The position numbers were made by a program, and so were the translations under genes. Below, one piece after another: positions 15,731 through 24,037 of a stretch of 32,056 nucleotides of DNA. The DNA comes from Sphaerochaetaceae bacterium (GTDB lineage Bacteria; Spirochaetota; Spirochaetia; Sphaerochaetales; Sphaerochaetaceae): positions 1 through 32,056 of the forward strand of contig JAQQAI010000009.1 of assembly GCA_028532915.1 (NCBI GenBank). Direction: 5' to 3'. The notes beneath the pieces were generated by a model. That model had not been told where the DNA came from, searched no databases, and saw only the letters and a list, made by a program, of their open reading frames with translations. How positions within the stretch are numbered: position 1 is the stretch's first letter; the number at the start of each line of letters is the position of its first letter.

Positions 15731-16657
15731 CTACAATTCTACACTGATCGAGAATCCTGTGAACTGTTCACGCTTGTTGTAGAAATTGTTCATGAGAGAT
15801 CTGCCGTCATAGAAATTATAGGCAACTCTCAGTGCCATACCCTCTACAGCTCCGTCTGTCTCCAGTCCGACCTCCAGAGAATAACATGGCATCCAGTCCA
15901 GCTCTTCCCAGTAGGTGATATGACCGGCGGCATACATGCTTGTATCGAAAATCTTCGGAGATTTGATCTCTGCTCCCACCGCGAACCATGTGTAGGCATC
16001 ACGGGCCGGTTTTATCTGTCTAGTACCCAGAGGATCTTCTCCAGGCCAGAAGAAATAGTAATCTCCGTAGATAAGCAATGTGTCATCAAGCCATCCGATA
16101 TCCAGAAGATTGAGAGGCTTCAGAGCGAGAGATATTCCGAAATCGTCTCTTACGTATGCTGAGGCGACCATATTGGCAGTAGGATCATAGTCTATAGACG
16201 AATCCCCATCTCCCGATGTATCGATCTCATCACCTGCATGGGTACAGATATGGTGGCGGGAGATTCTTGCCGTGATCCAGTCTGACGGACTGAGAACGAG
16301 GCCTACCGAATAGATGCCGTCAACGGCCAGCAGATCATTGCTTGATCCTTCCATGAAAAGCGGTATAGTCACCCAGAGATCCAGCTGGGCCCCGATATCG
16401 GGATTGTCGGTTTTTCTCAGAGAAAAGAGCGAGAACCGTGATCCGACTGTTATATCGAGTCTCTCGTCCGAATCAAGGGCAACCTCATTGATCGACAAAT
16501 CTCTGACGTCTGCTGAAAAACGCGAAGAGAACGGATCGGCGATGTAGTTCGGATAGAAGAATTCACCATCAAGAAGGTTGAACTCCCAGCCCTCATCAGA
16601 GGCCGCAAGCGGAAACAATATAATTACAAGCAATGTCAATACAATCAATCTTTTCAT
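15731..16657 (-). CDS. DUF1207-like outer-membrane protein
   Basis: A 308-residue exported protein: a signal peptide (MKRLIVLTLLVIILFPLAAS) followed by many alternating hydrophobic/aromatic strands and a C-terminal ending FSISVEL with a hydrophobic last residue, typical of an outer-membrane beta-barrel. FYPNYIADPFSSRFSADV early in the mature protein resembles the opening block of the DUF1207 family. ATG 16657 has GGAGGAA 6 nt upstream and lies 2 nt after the stop of the kelch lipoprotein gene, so the two form an operon. Function unknown; a pore, lipid- or carbohydrate-binding barrel are possibilities. Confidence 0.7.
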   Translation of the reverse strand: MKRLIVLTLLVIILFPLAASDEGWEFNLLDGEFFYPNYIADPFSSRFSADVRDLSINEVALDSDERLDITVGSRFSLFSLRKTDNPDIGAQLDLWVTIPLFMEGSSNDLLAVDGIYSVGLVLSPSDWITARISRHHICTHAGDEIDTSGDGDSSIDYDPTANMVASAYVRDDFGISLALKPLNLLDIGWLDDTLLIYGDYYFFWPGEDPLGTRQIKPARDAYTWFAVGAEIKSPKIFDTSMYAAGHITYWEELDWMPCYSLEVGLETDGAVEGMALRVAYNFYDGRSLMNNFYNKREQFTGFSISVEL

Positions 16658-16659
16658 GA

Positions 16660-17781
16660 CTATTCCTCCACCTCTGCTGTCCATACATCATCCTTTGTAC
16701 CGGTATAGGACCACCCTCCGAGAATCCAGATCTTCTCCCCGTCACCGGCATCAAACACTTGTGCTGTATAACCGTGCCTGGGACCATAGCCCGAACCGGC
16801 AGAATCCAAGGACCATGAATCGGAGGTGTAGTCATACGTCCAGGTCGAGTAAAAATCATCGTAATCCATACTGTATTCCCGTTTGACATCAGCACCGCTG
16901 AAAAGGAAGAATCTTCCATCGTAATTGACCATTTTCATCATTGCTCTATTGCCGTAGGAAGAACCGCCCGGACGGCTCATCTTTTCGACAGTATTATTTA
17001 CAGTATCGAATCTTCTGATCTTCTTCCAATCGGTCTGATCGACCTGTGCAAGTTCGTAATCAGAAGTGTATCCTCCCTGAATATAGATGTAATCTCCATC
17101 TGTTGCGACCGCCATCGCTGCACGCTCTTCGAGAATCTCCCTATCCTCATCCGACAACGAGACTTCAGTCCAGGTCTCCCCGTCGGCCGATTTCCAGATA
17201 TCATCATAATAATAAGTACCGTTCTTTCTTCCGCCTATGACATAGATCGTATCATTTACCACAACTGCCGCATGATAGGCTCTGTCTCCGAATGCGGCAT
17301 CAGCGGCAACTTCAGTCCAGTTCTCCCCGTCGGTAGATGACCACACATCGCTCATATAATGGTTTGTATCTTCATCATTATCATCCTCATCCACAGCGAA
17401 TCCGCCGATCAGATACATGGTATCGTTGAGAACGACAACACAATGACCTGCCCGGCCTTTCCACGGAGCATCCGAAGTCGCATTGACCCAGGTTGCACCG
17501 TCCTGAGAATACCATACATCCTCCAGATAGCTGTCCGAGGAAATATCCTGATACCCGTATCCGCCGAAAACCCACAGTTTTCCGTCGTAAACGGTCGACG
17601 CATGCTTATACCGTGAAGACCATCCGTCCGTAAAGGAAAGTTGTGACCATGTCAGCTGCCCGTCATATTCGTTCTGCCCGTATTTATCATCGGGCGGATA
17701 AGTGGACCATGAATCACAGCCTGTCAGGACAGTCATCAGAATGATCGAAATAATTACAGATATGTGAAGACCTTTGTTCAC
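16660..17781 (-). CDS. kelch-repeat lipoprotein
   Basis: A 373-residue protein with a lipoprotein signal (LMTVLTGC, lipidated Cys22) and five to six kelch-type repeats, each with a run such as LWVFGGYGY, MYLIGGFAV, IYVIGGRKN, IYIQGGYTS and IWILGGWSY followed by DVW and GxxWxxxx. The repeats should fold into a beta-propeller displayed at the membrane or cell surface. The start is GTG at 17781 with GGAGG 6 nt upstream; no ATG fits. It is the first gene of a two-gene operon with the DUF1207-like barrel, suggesting a propeller-barrel surface complex (inference). Such propellers often bind carbohydrate or protein; no catalytic residues can be pointed to. Confidence 0.85.
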   Translation of the reverse strand: MNKGLHISVIISIILMTVLTGCDSWSTYPPDDKYGQNEYDGQLTWSQLSFTDGWSSRYKHASTVYDGKLWVFGGYGYQDISSDSYLEDVWYSQDGATWVNATSDAPWKGRAGHCVVVLNDTMYLIGGFAVDEDDNDEDTNHYMSDVWSSTDGENWTEVAADAAFGDRAYHAAVVVNDTIYVIGGRKNGTYYYDDIWKSADGETWTEVSLSDEDREILEERAAMAVATDGDYIYIQGGYTSDYELAQVDQTDWKKIRRFDTVNNTVEKMSRPGGSSYGNRAMMKMVNYDGRFFLFSGADVKREYSMDYDDFYSTWTYDYTSDSWSLDSAGSGYGPRHGYTAQVFDAGDGEKIWILGGWSYTGTKDDVWTAEVEE

Positions 17782-18223
17782 ACGGAACCTCCATCAATAT
17801 GCTATAGAGTGCTTTATTATTCGCTTTTTTGTATTATTTCGATACGTTAATTTCATACCGGGAAAACAACACAGGGAAAACCAAATCATTTCACACGAAT
17901 CTATCATAAAATATCTCGGGGAAACACCGATTACCGGTAAACACTTTATCATACAGACACCGATTTTTGGAAGAGTAAAATACCATGCAAAGCTCTTCTT
18001 CCGGGAAAGTGAAAAACAGATAACATGAAGACAATCAGGTCGAATATTGACCGGCTCTCAGTAAACACCCTATCCGAACCTTTAAGGCATACATGAGACA
18101 AAAAAAACTGTGTCGAGATGGTAATTCTCCTGCTTTTACTTCTCACTACTGTGATATTGTCACTTTACCCTCCTGTGTCATTCTCTTATATATTACTCAA
18201 GTATTTGACAAAGAGGAGCTGAA
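17782..18223. other. 442-nt gap between divergent genes
   Basis: This AT-rich stretch separates the kelch gene (minus) from the persulfide reductase (plus) and must hold both promoters. A weak candidate for the reductase is TTTACC (18164-18169) with TATATA (18187-18192) 17 nt apart. The small plus-strand frame 17774-18028 starts with TTG, has no ribosome site and no recognisable sequence. I see no RNA gene or clear repeat. Confidence 0.4.
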
Positions 18224-20239
18224 ATGAAAGAGCTAGTAATAATCGGCGGTGTCGCTGCCGGAGCAACTGCGGCAGCACGCGCACGGAGAATCGATAACAA
18301 TGTGAATATAACACTTCTTGAGGCAGGAGCCGATGTCTCATTCGCAAACTGCGGCCTTCCCTACTACATAGGAAAGGACATCGAATACCGCTCCTCTCTC
18401 ATCATGGCGAGTAAAGAGACCTTCGATGAACAGTACAGAGTGAATGTACACACCAATACTCAGGCTCTGTCGGTAGATAGAGAGAAGAAAATCATCACTG
18501 CAGAGAATACGGAGACTGGAGAAAAGCTTAACTTCCCGTATGATGCCCTCATTCTGGCACAGGGAGGCAAACCTGTGGTCCCCCCTCTTCCCGGAGTCGA
18601 TAAAAACCATGTATTTCAGTTATGGACCCTCGATGATATGGACAGAATCGATTCTTTCATCAACGAAAAGAAACCGCAGAAAGCAGTCGTCGTAGGCGGA
18701 GGTTTCATCGGATTGGAGATGGTCGAAGCACTGGTAAAACGGGGTATCGACGTAACTCTAGTCGAGATGGCTTCCCAGGTGATGCCGAACCTTGAAGGGG
18801 AAATCGCAGGATTCATCACCAAGGAACTGCTTGATTATGGTGTCCAGCTCAAATTGAGCAAATCGGTGGATGCGATCGAAGATGACCATGTAGTTCTCAG
18901 TGACGGCTCCTCTGTAGATGCAGATTTCGTGCTGCTCTCAATCGGAGTTAGACCAACACTGCAACTGGCAAAAGATTCAGGATTGGAAATGGGTTCACGG
19001 GGAGGACTGAAAGTATCGGATCGGATGCAGACAAGCGACCCTTCAATCTATGCTGCCGGCGATATGGTAGAGATAACCCACTCGGTTCTCGACAAAACAG
19101 TCCGTATGCCTCTTGCAGGTCCCGCCAACAGACAGGGAAGAATCGTGGCGGAGAATGCTCTGGGTGGAAACCGGACCTACAACGGAGCGATGGGCACTTC
19201 GGTAGTCAAGATCTTCGGCGCAGTTGCCGGATCGACAGGCATGAGCCTGAAGATCGCAAAGGACGCCGGATTCGATGCCGAAGCCGTTGTCGTCCATAAA
19301 TCAAGTCACACATCTTATTATCCCGGATCGGAGAAAGTGAGTCTGATGCTCATCTGGGACAGAAAGAGCGAAAAGGTACTCGGAGCACAGGTTGCAGGAA
19401 GGATCGGAATCGACAAACGTATAGACGTAGTTGCTACCGCGATCGCAGGAGGCCTGACTATACGGGATCTGGAAGAACTCGATCTTGCGTATGCACCGCC
19501 TTTCAACAGCCCCAACGGACCTGTCAACATGGCAGCTTTCACGGCAGTAAACCATCAGACAGACTTCAGTCCATCGATCCTTGCTCAGGACCTCGAGACC
19601 TTCATCAGGGAAAAACAGCCGGTCGTTATCGACCTCAGAGATCCTATCAGCTTCTCGAAGGCAAACCTGAGAGGAAGTAACAACATCAGTCAGAATGACC
19701 TGAGAGACAATTTAGATAAACTACCCGCAGGTCATCCGGTCCTTCTTATCAGCGACGACGGTCAGAAAGGACACGTCGCCCTCAGAATGCTGAAAGGAGC
19801 ACAGGTTGACGATGTATTCAACGTAAGCGGCGGCTTCATCTCGGTCGAACGATATGCACGGGCCATCGGCTACAAACAACTCGATGTCTCGCTGTTCCCG
19901 ATCGAAAAGAAATCAGTCAGCGACCTTGAATCAAAGAATGATGATTCAGTATCTGCCTCTGACGGGAACTCTGTTCAGAAGACTCAGGAAGGACCTCTCA
20001 TCGTCGACGTGAGAACTCCGATGGAATTCGCGATGGGAGCACATCCCAAAGCGATAAACATCGACCTTGACGGCCTTGCCCAATGGGCTCAGACCCTTGA
20101 TGATAAAGACCAGAAGATCATCCTGTACTGCGCTTCGGGAGCCAGATCGAGCTACGGAGTTCGGGTACTCGGTCAACTGGGATTCTCAAATGTTGAAAAC
20201 GGAGGCAGCCTTCACAGCATGATGGCTTCCGGACTGTAA
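18224..20239 (+). CDS. CoA-disulfide/persulfide reductase with two rhodanese domains
   Basis: A 671-residue flavoprotein. The FAD-binding start GGVAAGATAAAR (8-19), active-site Cys43 in SFANCGLPYY, the NAD site VVVGGGFIGLE (about 155-165) and a dimerisation domain to about residue 445 give a CoA-disulfide reductase. Two rhodanese domains follow: the first (about 455-550) has SDDGQKG where the catalytic Cys loop should be and looks inactive; the second (about 590-671) has CASGARSS with Cys636. Relatives reduce CoA disulfide, CoA persulfide or polysulfide with NAD(P)H and so act in redox or sulfane-sulfur handling in the cytoplasm. Single rhodanese fusions are common; the tandem with one dead copy is less so. 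ATG has GAGGAG just upstream. The gene is monocistronic, closed by the hairpin at 20286. Confidence 0.88.
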   Translation: MKELVIIGGVAAGATAAARARRIDNNVNITLLEAGADVSFANCGLPYYIGKDIEYRSSLIMASKETFDEQYRVNVHTNTQALSVDREKKIITAENTETGEKLNFPYDALILAQGGKPVVPPLPGVDKNHVFQLWTLDDMDRIDSFINEKKPQKAVVVGGGFIGLEMVEALVKRGIDVTLVEMASQVMPNLEGEIAGFITKELLDYGVQLKLSKSVDAIEDDHVVLSDGSSVDADFVLLSIGVRPTLQLAKDSGLEMGSRGGLKVSDRMQTSDPSIYAAGDMVEITHSVLDKTVRMPLAGPANRQGRIVAENALGGNRTYNGAMGTSVVKIFGAVAGSTGMSLKIAKDAGFDAEAVVVHKSSHTSYYPGSEKVSLMLIWDRKSEKVLGAQVAGRIGIDKRIDVVATAIAGGLTIRDLEELDLAYAPPFNSPNGPVNMAAFTAVNHQTDFSPSILAQDLETFIREKQPVVIDLRDPISFSKANLRGSNNISQNDLRDNLDKLPAGHPVLLISDDGQKGHVALRMLKGAQVDDVFNVSGGFISVERYARAIGYKQLDVSLFPIEKKSVSDLESKNDDSVSASDGNSVQKTQEGPLIVDVRTPMEFAMGAHPKAINIDLDGLAQWAQTLDDKDQKIILYCASGARSSYGVRVLGQLGFSNVENGGSLHSMMASGL

Positions 20240-20285
20240 TCTGTATAATTAAAACACACTAACAGGTATCATTGTCTGTAAATAT

Positions 20286-20312
20286 GAAGCTTCCTGCAGC
20301 GCAGGAAGCTTC
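20286..20312 (+). terminator. strong terminator-like hairpin
   Basis: GAAGCTTCCTGC (20286-20297), loop AGC, GCAGGAAGCTTC (20301-20312): a perfect 12-bp stem 46 nt after the reductase stop, followed by GTTATATT. The U tract is poor, but the stem is the most stable in the neighbourhood and lies between two transcription units. Confidence 0.65.
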
Positions 20313-20371
20313 GTTATATTCATCGCTGTCCATCACTTAGGATGCATTATTTCCTGTTTAGAAAATATTTC

Positions 20372-20430
20372 TTGACAGATGTGATTTTGTGCCACACACT
20401 AAACATACGACGTATGACGTCTTATGTTTA
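20372..20430 (+). promoter_or_regulatory. promoter and 31-bp near-palindromic operator of the second transketolase operon
   Basis: TTGACA at 20372-20377 is a consensus -35; the -10 is poor (CACACT, 20395-20400, 17-nt spacing). From 20400 to 20430 runs TAAACATA-C-GACGT-ATG-ACGTC-T-TATGTTTA, symmetric apart from one base pair and the 3-nt centre. The GT-ATG-AC core is like sites of FadR-type GntR regulators, and such a protein is encoded at the operon's end (27286-27981). Location just downstream of the promoter suits a repressor. Confidence 0.6.
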
Positions 20431-20450
20431 AGCAAAAAGGAGCGCATACT

Positions 20451-21125
20451 GTGAAACATAAAATTGCAGCGATCTACACCGGAGCAGCGTTAGTCAAACC
20501 GCTATCGGACCTCTTGAATGAAATCCTTCCCGGATATCAGGTCATGAATATACTTGATGACAGCATGATTGCAGATATCATCTCTGCCGGAGAACTGACG
20601 AAGGATGTAAAACGCAGACTCTACGGTTACTATGAAATCGCCTGCGCCTCCGGTGCCGAGCTCATTTTGAATACATGCTCGTCCATTGGAGATGCAGTGT
20701 ACGGAGCACGCGAGTTCATGCCTGTCCCGATTGTGAGAATAGACGAAGCAATGAGCCGTAAAGCGATAGAGACAGCTGATTCTATCGCTGTGCTTGCAAC
20801 CTTACCGACGACTCTCGATCCGACGATCAGACTGCTTGAATCATATGCACGTGATAGCGGAAAGAAGATCAGCATAGTCTCAGGACTTGCCGAAGGAGCG
20901 TTCAGCGCGATAACCGCAGGAGACGGAGAGACTCATGACCGTCTTATTTCAGAGACCGCCCAGAAAGTCGCGCTTACATGTGATGTGATTCTTCTTGCAC
21001 AGGGTTCTATGGCAAGAATGGAAGAACCCCTACGACAACTAACAGGAAAAACTGTTTTCTCCAGTCCGCGCACAGGAATCGAAATGGTCAAAGAGATTCT
21101 GGAGGGACAAAATAATGAAAACTGA
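20451..21125 (+). CDS. Asp/Glu racemase-superfamily protein
   Basis: A 224-residue protein of the aspartate/glutamate racemase superfamily. The first catalytic-type cysteine is in NTCSSIGD (Cys76); the second, expected near residue 183, is replaced in LLAQGSM. One-cysteine members are not ordinary two-base racemases and may be lyases, decarboxylases, isomerases or non-catalytic. The start is GTG 20451 with AAGGAG 8 nt upstream; an in-frame ATG at 20424 lies inside the operator palindrome and has no ribosome site. The end overlaps the next gene by 11 nt. As first gene of a transketolase/TRAP/transaldolase operon it probably acts on the imported acid or its product, but no substrate can be named. 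Confidence 0.72.
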   Translation: MKHKIAAIYTGAALVKPLSDLLNEILPGYQVMNILDDSMIADIISAGELTKDVKRRLYGYYEIACASGAELILNTCSSIGDAVYGAREFMPVPIVRIDEAMSRKAIETADSIAVLATLPTTLDPTIRLLESYARDSGKKISIVSGLAEGAFSAITAGDGETHDRLISETAQKVALTCDVILLAQGSMARMEEPLRQLTGKTVFSSPRTGIEMVKEILEGQNNEN

Positions 21126-21939
21126 TATTCAACACCTGAATGATTGTGCCCGTCAGATCAGAAAAGACGTGGTGGAGATGGTTTACCGTTCAAAAGACGG
21201 ACATCCTTCTCCTTCATTTTCTGCCGCGGACATCATCGCCGCCTTGTATTTCCATATCATGAGGGTCGATCCGAAAAACCCTCTCTGGGAAGAAAGAGAT
21301 AGATTCGTGTTATCTAAAGGACATGCCTGTCCCGCTCTCTATGCGGCTCTGGCCAGAAGAGGTTTCTTTCCTCCTGAAGAGCTCACGACTCTGAGATTTC
21401 TTCATTCGAATCTGCAGGGACACCCATATCAGCCTAAAACCAGAGGGCTTGATGCGACGACAGGGTCTCTTGGTAACGGTGTTTCGGTAGCCCTCGGTAT
21501 CGCTCTTGCCGGAAGGATCCGGAAAAAAGAGTATCAGGTGTACGCAATAACAGGTGACGGAGAACTGGGAGAAGGACTGATCTGGGAATCTGCTATGGCG
21601 GCATCCCATCACAAGGTCTCTAATCTTACCGTATTCATAGACAACAACAACTATCAGAGCGGAGGGACTATAGAAGAGATCAGCGGTACATATCCTATCG
21701 ACGAGAAATGGCACTCCTTCGGGTGGCATGTACAATCCATCGATGGTCATGATATCTCTCAGATCCTTGAAGCCGTCGATAACGCCCATCAGGTTTCAGA
21801 CCGCCCTTCGGTGATCATAGCGAAGACGATCAAAGGATATGGACTCTCGTACATGATCGGAGACAACAGCTGGCACAAACGGGTTTATACCGATGAAGAG
21901 TATGCTCAGGCAATGGAAGAACTTGGAGGAAAGGCATGA
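21115..21939 (+). CDS. transketolase N-terminal subunit (second set)
   Basis: A 274-residue ThDP-binding half of a split transketolase. SKDGHPSPSFSAADI at 26-40, SKGHACPAL at 68-76, TTGSLGNGV at 115-123, GDGELGEG at 147-154 and the closing Asn of the ThDP motif in DNNN (176-179) are present. ATG has GGAGG 8 nt upstream. It overlaps the racemase-like gene upstream by 11 nt and the C-terminal subunit by ATGA. It differs clearly from the subunit at 5006-5833 (for instance GHPYQPKTRG versus SHCDRNRTPG before the TTGSLG motif), so this is a separate enzyme and not a recent duplicate. Confidence 0.9.
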   Translation: MKTDIQHLNDCARQIRKDVVEMVYRSKDGHPSPSFSAADIIAALYFHIMRVDPKNPLWEERDRFVLSKGHACPALYAALARRGFFPPEELTTLRFLHSNLQGHPYQPKTRGLDATTGSLGNGVSVALGIALAGRIRKKEYQVYAITGDGELGEGLIWESAMAASHHKVSNLTVFIDNNNYQSGGTIEEISGTYPIDEKWHSFGWHVQSIDGHDISQILEAVDNAHQVSDRPSVIIAKTIKGYGLSYMIGDNSWHKRVYTDEEYAQAMEELGGKA

Positions 21940-22898
21940 AGAAAGTGGTCGACAGCACTCGGGTCGGATTCAGAGACGGACTGATCGAACTCGCAGAAAA
22001 ACGGGAAGATATAGTATTCGTATCGACAGATTCCCTGAAAGTCGTGAAAGGAGAGCCTTTTCTCGAGAAATGGCCAGACAAAGTGATAGAACTGGGTATC
22101 AGCGAACAGAATGGAGTCGGTGTTTGTTCCGGCCTGGCATCAAGCGGATTGATACCGTATATCTGCACTTATGCAGGCTTTCTGACAATGAGAGCCTGTG
22201 AGCAGATGAGGACATTCGTAGCATATCCGAAATTGAAAGTCAGGTTTGTCGGAGCGAACGGTGGTCTGCACGGAGGAAACAGAGAAGGAGTAAGCCACCA
22301 GTTTATCGAAGATATCGGGCTGCTCAGAACGATACCGGGATTCTCTATACTGTGCCCCGCTGACGGGGAACAGGTCAGAAAGGCAATCGTTGCAAGTGTA
22401 GATATCGCCGGTCCCGTCTACATAAGGATTGGAAGCGGAAAAGAGGAAAAAGTATTCGGATCCGATCAGCCTTTCCCTTTAGGGAAGATACGGGTCATGC
22501 AAGACAACGGAAATAAGGTGGCTCTTTTCGCTCACGGATTTGTTCTCAACAGAGTCCTAAAAGCCGCAGAAATACTTGCAGAAAAAGGTATAGGAGCAAA
22601 GGTCGTAGAGGTTGCGACCGTAAAGCCCCTTGATCGGGAAGGTATCAAAGATATTCTCGCCCAGACAGGATGTGCCGTGACCATAGAAGATCATACGATC
22701 ATTGGCGGCCTGGGAAGTGCGATAGCTGAGGTGATAGCGGAAGAATCACCTGCAGTTCTTGCACGACTCGGACTTCAGGACACATACGGAGAATCAGGAT
22801 TCCCCGAAGAGCTGCTGGATGCATATGGAATGTCGGTCGAAAACATCGTCGCCTGTGCAGAATCGGTTATCAGAAAAAAGGAAAAACAACGACAATAG
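21936..22898 (+). CDS. transketolase C-terminal subunit (second set)
   Basis: A 320-residue pyrimidine/C-terminal half of a split transketolase. ELGISEQNGVGV at 52-63 carries the catalytic Glu57, FVGANGGLHGG and EGVSHQFIEDIGLLR follow as in transketolase/DXS-like enzymes, and GLGSAIAEV lies in the C-terminal domain. Start ATG overlaps the preceding stop as ATGA. With its partner it should transfer a two-carbon ketol unit; substrate unknown. It is followed after 39 nt by the TRAP binding protein. Confidence 0.9.
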   Translation: MKKVVDSTRVGFRDGLIELAEKREDIVFVSTDSLKVVKGEPFLEKWPDKVIELGISEQNGVGVCSGLASSGLIPYICTYAGFLTMRACEQMRTFVAYPKLKVRFVGANGGLHGGNREGVSHQFIEDIGLLRTIPGFSILCPADGEQVRKAIVASVDIAGPVYIRIGSGKEEKVFGSDQPFPLGKIRVMQDNGNKVALFAHGFVLNRVLKAAEILAEKGIGAKVVEVATVKPLDREGIKDILAQTGCAVTIEDHTIIGGLGSAIAEVIAEESPAVLARLGLQDTYGESGFPEELLDAYGMSVENIVACAESVIRKKEKQRQ

Positions 22899-22923
22899 TC
22901 GTTTGCTATACATTATAGTATAG
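22889..22923 (+). repeat. tandem small inverted repeats before dctP
   Basis: ACGAC-AATA-GTCGT (22889-22902, spanning the upstream stop codon) and CTATAC-ATTATA-GTATAG (22906-22923) follow each other in the 39-nt gap. They may form mRNA hairpins near the dctP ribosome site; TATAGT within the second could also be a -10 box but lacks a clear -35. Confidence 0.4.
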
Positions 22924-22937
22924 AAAAGGAGTGTTTT

Positions 22938-23960
22938 ATGAAAAAAGGAATGACTGTCTTATTGGTTTTGATTACAGTCTGTTCGTTTGTGTTTGCCGCA
23001 GGGCAGACAGAATCTTCAGGTCCGACCGCTGAAAAGCCTCTGGTCCTCCGTTACGCGCATATGAATGCTGCCAACAGCCCCAACGGACTTCAGGCAGATT
23101 ACTTTGCAAAGAGGATCGCAGAAGAGACAGACGGAGCCATCAAAATCGAAGTGTATCCCGGATCCCAGCTCGGAACTATAACGGAGATGGCAGAGATGGT
23201 CTCTCAGGGAAGTGTGGCACTGCATCATAATACATACGGAGGACTGCAGCCTCTCCTGGAAGATCTCGGTCTGTTTGATACTCCATACCTGTATCGTGAT
23301 GTCGATCATCTTCTGAAAGCAACAAACCCTGACACCTCTCCGGTATTGAAAGAACTGAATGAAGAGCTTATTGAAACAAGAAACGTGAGAATCCTTTATT
23401 CTTTCTACTTCGGAACCAGAAATCTTACAACAAATTCTCCAGTCTATTCGCCGGCTGATCTTTCAGGAAAGAAGATCCGTGCCATACCTTCACCCATCTA
23501 CATGGCAGCAGTCGAAGGGATGGGAGCAGTAGCAGTTCCGGTCGACTGGGCAGAAGTCCCCGTCGCATTGTCTACCGGTGTAGCAAACGGCCAGGAGAAC
23601 CCGGTGAGTGTGCTCGTCTCAAACAATCTGTATGACGTTCAGGATTATCTCATGCTCACAAATCATATCATGGGATCGGAACCGGTTGTGATCAATGAAA
23701 GTGTTTGGCAGAAATTGTCTGATGAGCACAAGGAAATCTTCAGAAACGTCGCTTCTGAAACTCGCGAATGGGCATCGAATTATGTGCTCAACAGTGAAGA
23801 AGCAGATCTTCAGACGCTGGCAGATAAAGGAATGACGATCATAGGACCCGAACAGGGTCTTCAGGTTGATGCATTCAGAGCGTCTGTAGAAAAAATCGTG
23901 GACGACCGCTTCGGAGACAAGTGGGGAGTCTATTACGATCAAATCCGCAGTCTGAAATAG
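22938..23960 (+). CDS. dctP: TRAP transporter solute-binding protein DctP
   Basis: A 340-residue periplasmic binding protein of the TRAP DctP family, with a signal peptide ending near VFAAG. Family landmarks are YFAKRIAEETDGAIKIEVYP early, GTRNLTT (Arg161), KKIRAIPSP (Arg181, the carboxylate-clamping arginine in most members), GMGAVAVPVDWAEV and GVANGQENP (Asn221). The conserved Arg suggests an acidic ligand such as a sugar acid or other carboxylate; a sulfonate is conceivable. ATG has AAAGGAG 8 nt upstream. Its operon neighbours are two transketolase subunits, the TRAP membrane subunits and a transaldolase-like protein. Confidence 0.93.
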   Translation: MKKGMTVLLVLITVCSFVFAAGQTESSGPTAEKPLVLRYAHMNAANSPNGLQADYFAKRIAEETDGAIKIEVYPGSQLGTITEMAEMVSQGSVALHHNTYGGLQPLLEDLGLFDTPYLYRDVDHLLKATNPDTSPVLKELNEELIETRNVRILYSFYFGTRNLTTNSPVYSPADLSGKKIRAIPSPIYMAAVEGMGAVAVPVDWAEVPVALSTGVANGQENPVSVLVSNNLYDVQDYLMLTNHIMGSEPVVINESVWQKLSDEHKEIFRNVASETREWASNYVLNSEEADLQTLADKGMTIIGPEQGLQVDAFRASVEKIVDDRFGDKWGVYYDQIRSLK

Positions 23961-23978
23961 CCGAAAAAGAAAAACATT

Positions 23979-24018
23979 CCGGAAGGCCGTGATCGGTTCC
24001 TCTGATCACGGCATCCGG
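23979..24018 (+). repeat. stable intercistronic hairpin between dctP and dctQ
   Basis: GCCGTGATC (23986-23994) pairs with GATCACGGC (24004-24012), and CCGGA (23979-23983) pairs with TCCGG (24014-24018) across a small internal bulge, giving a stem of about 14 bp. Hairpins here commonly stabilise the upstream message so that the binding protein is made in excess of the membrane subunits. Confidence 0.7.
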
Positions 24019-24037
24019 TTTATCTGGAGAACCTTAC

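Noticed and set aside
17774-18028. 84-residue open frame in the kelch/reductase gap
   Set aside because: It has a TTG start, no ribosome site and no recognisable sequence, and overlaps the kelch gene start.
20424-20450. ATG 20424 as start of the racemase-like gene
   Set aside because: It lies within the operator palindrome, lacks a ribosome site and adds residues before the family's normal start; GTG 20451 has AAGGAG upstream.
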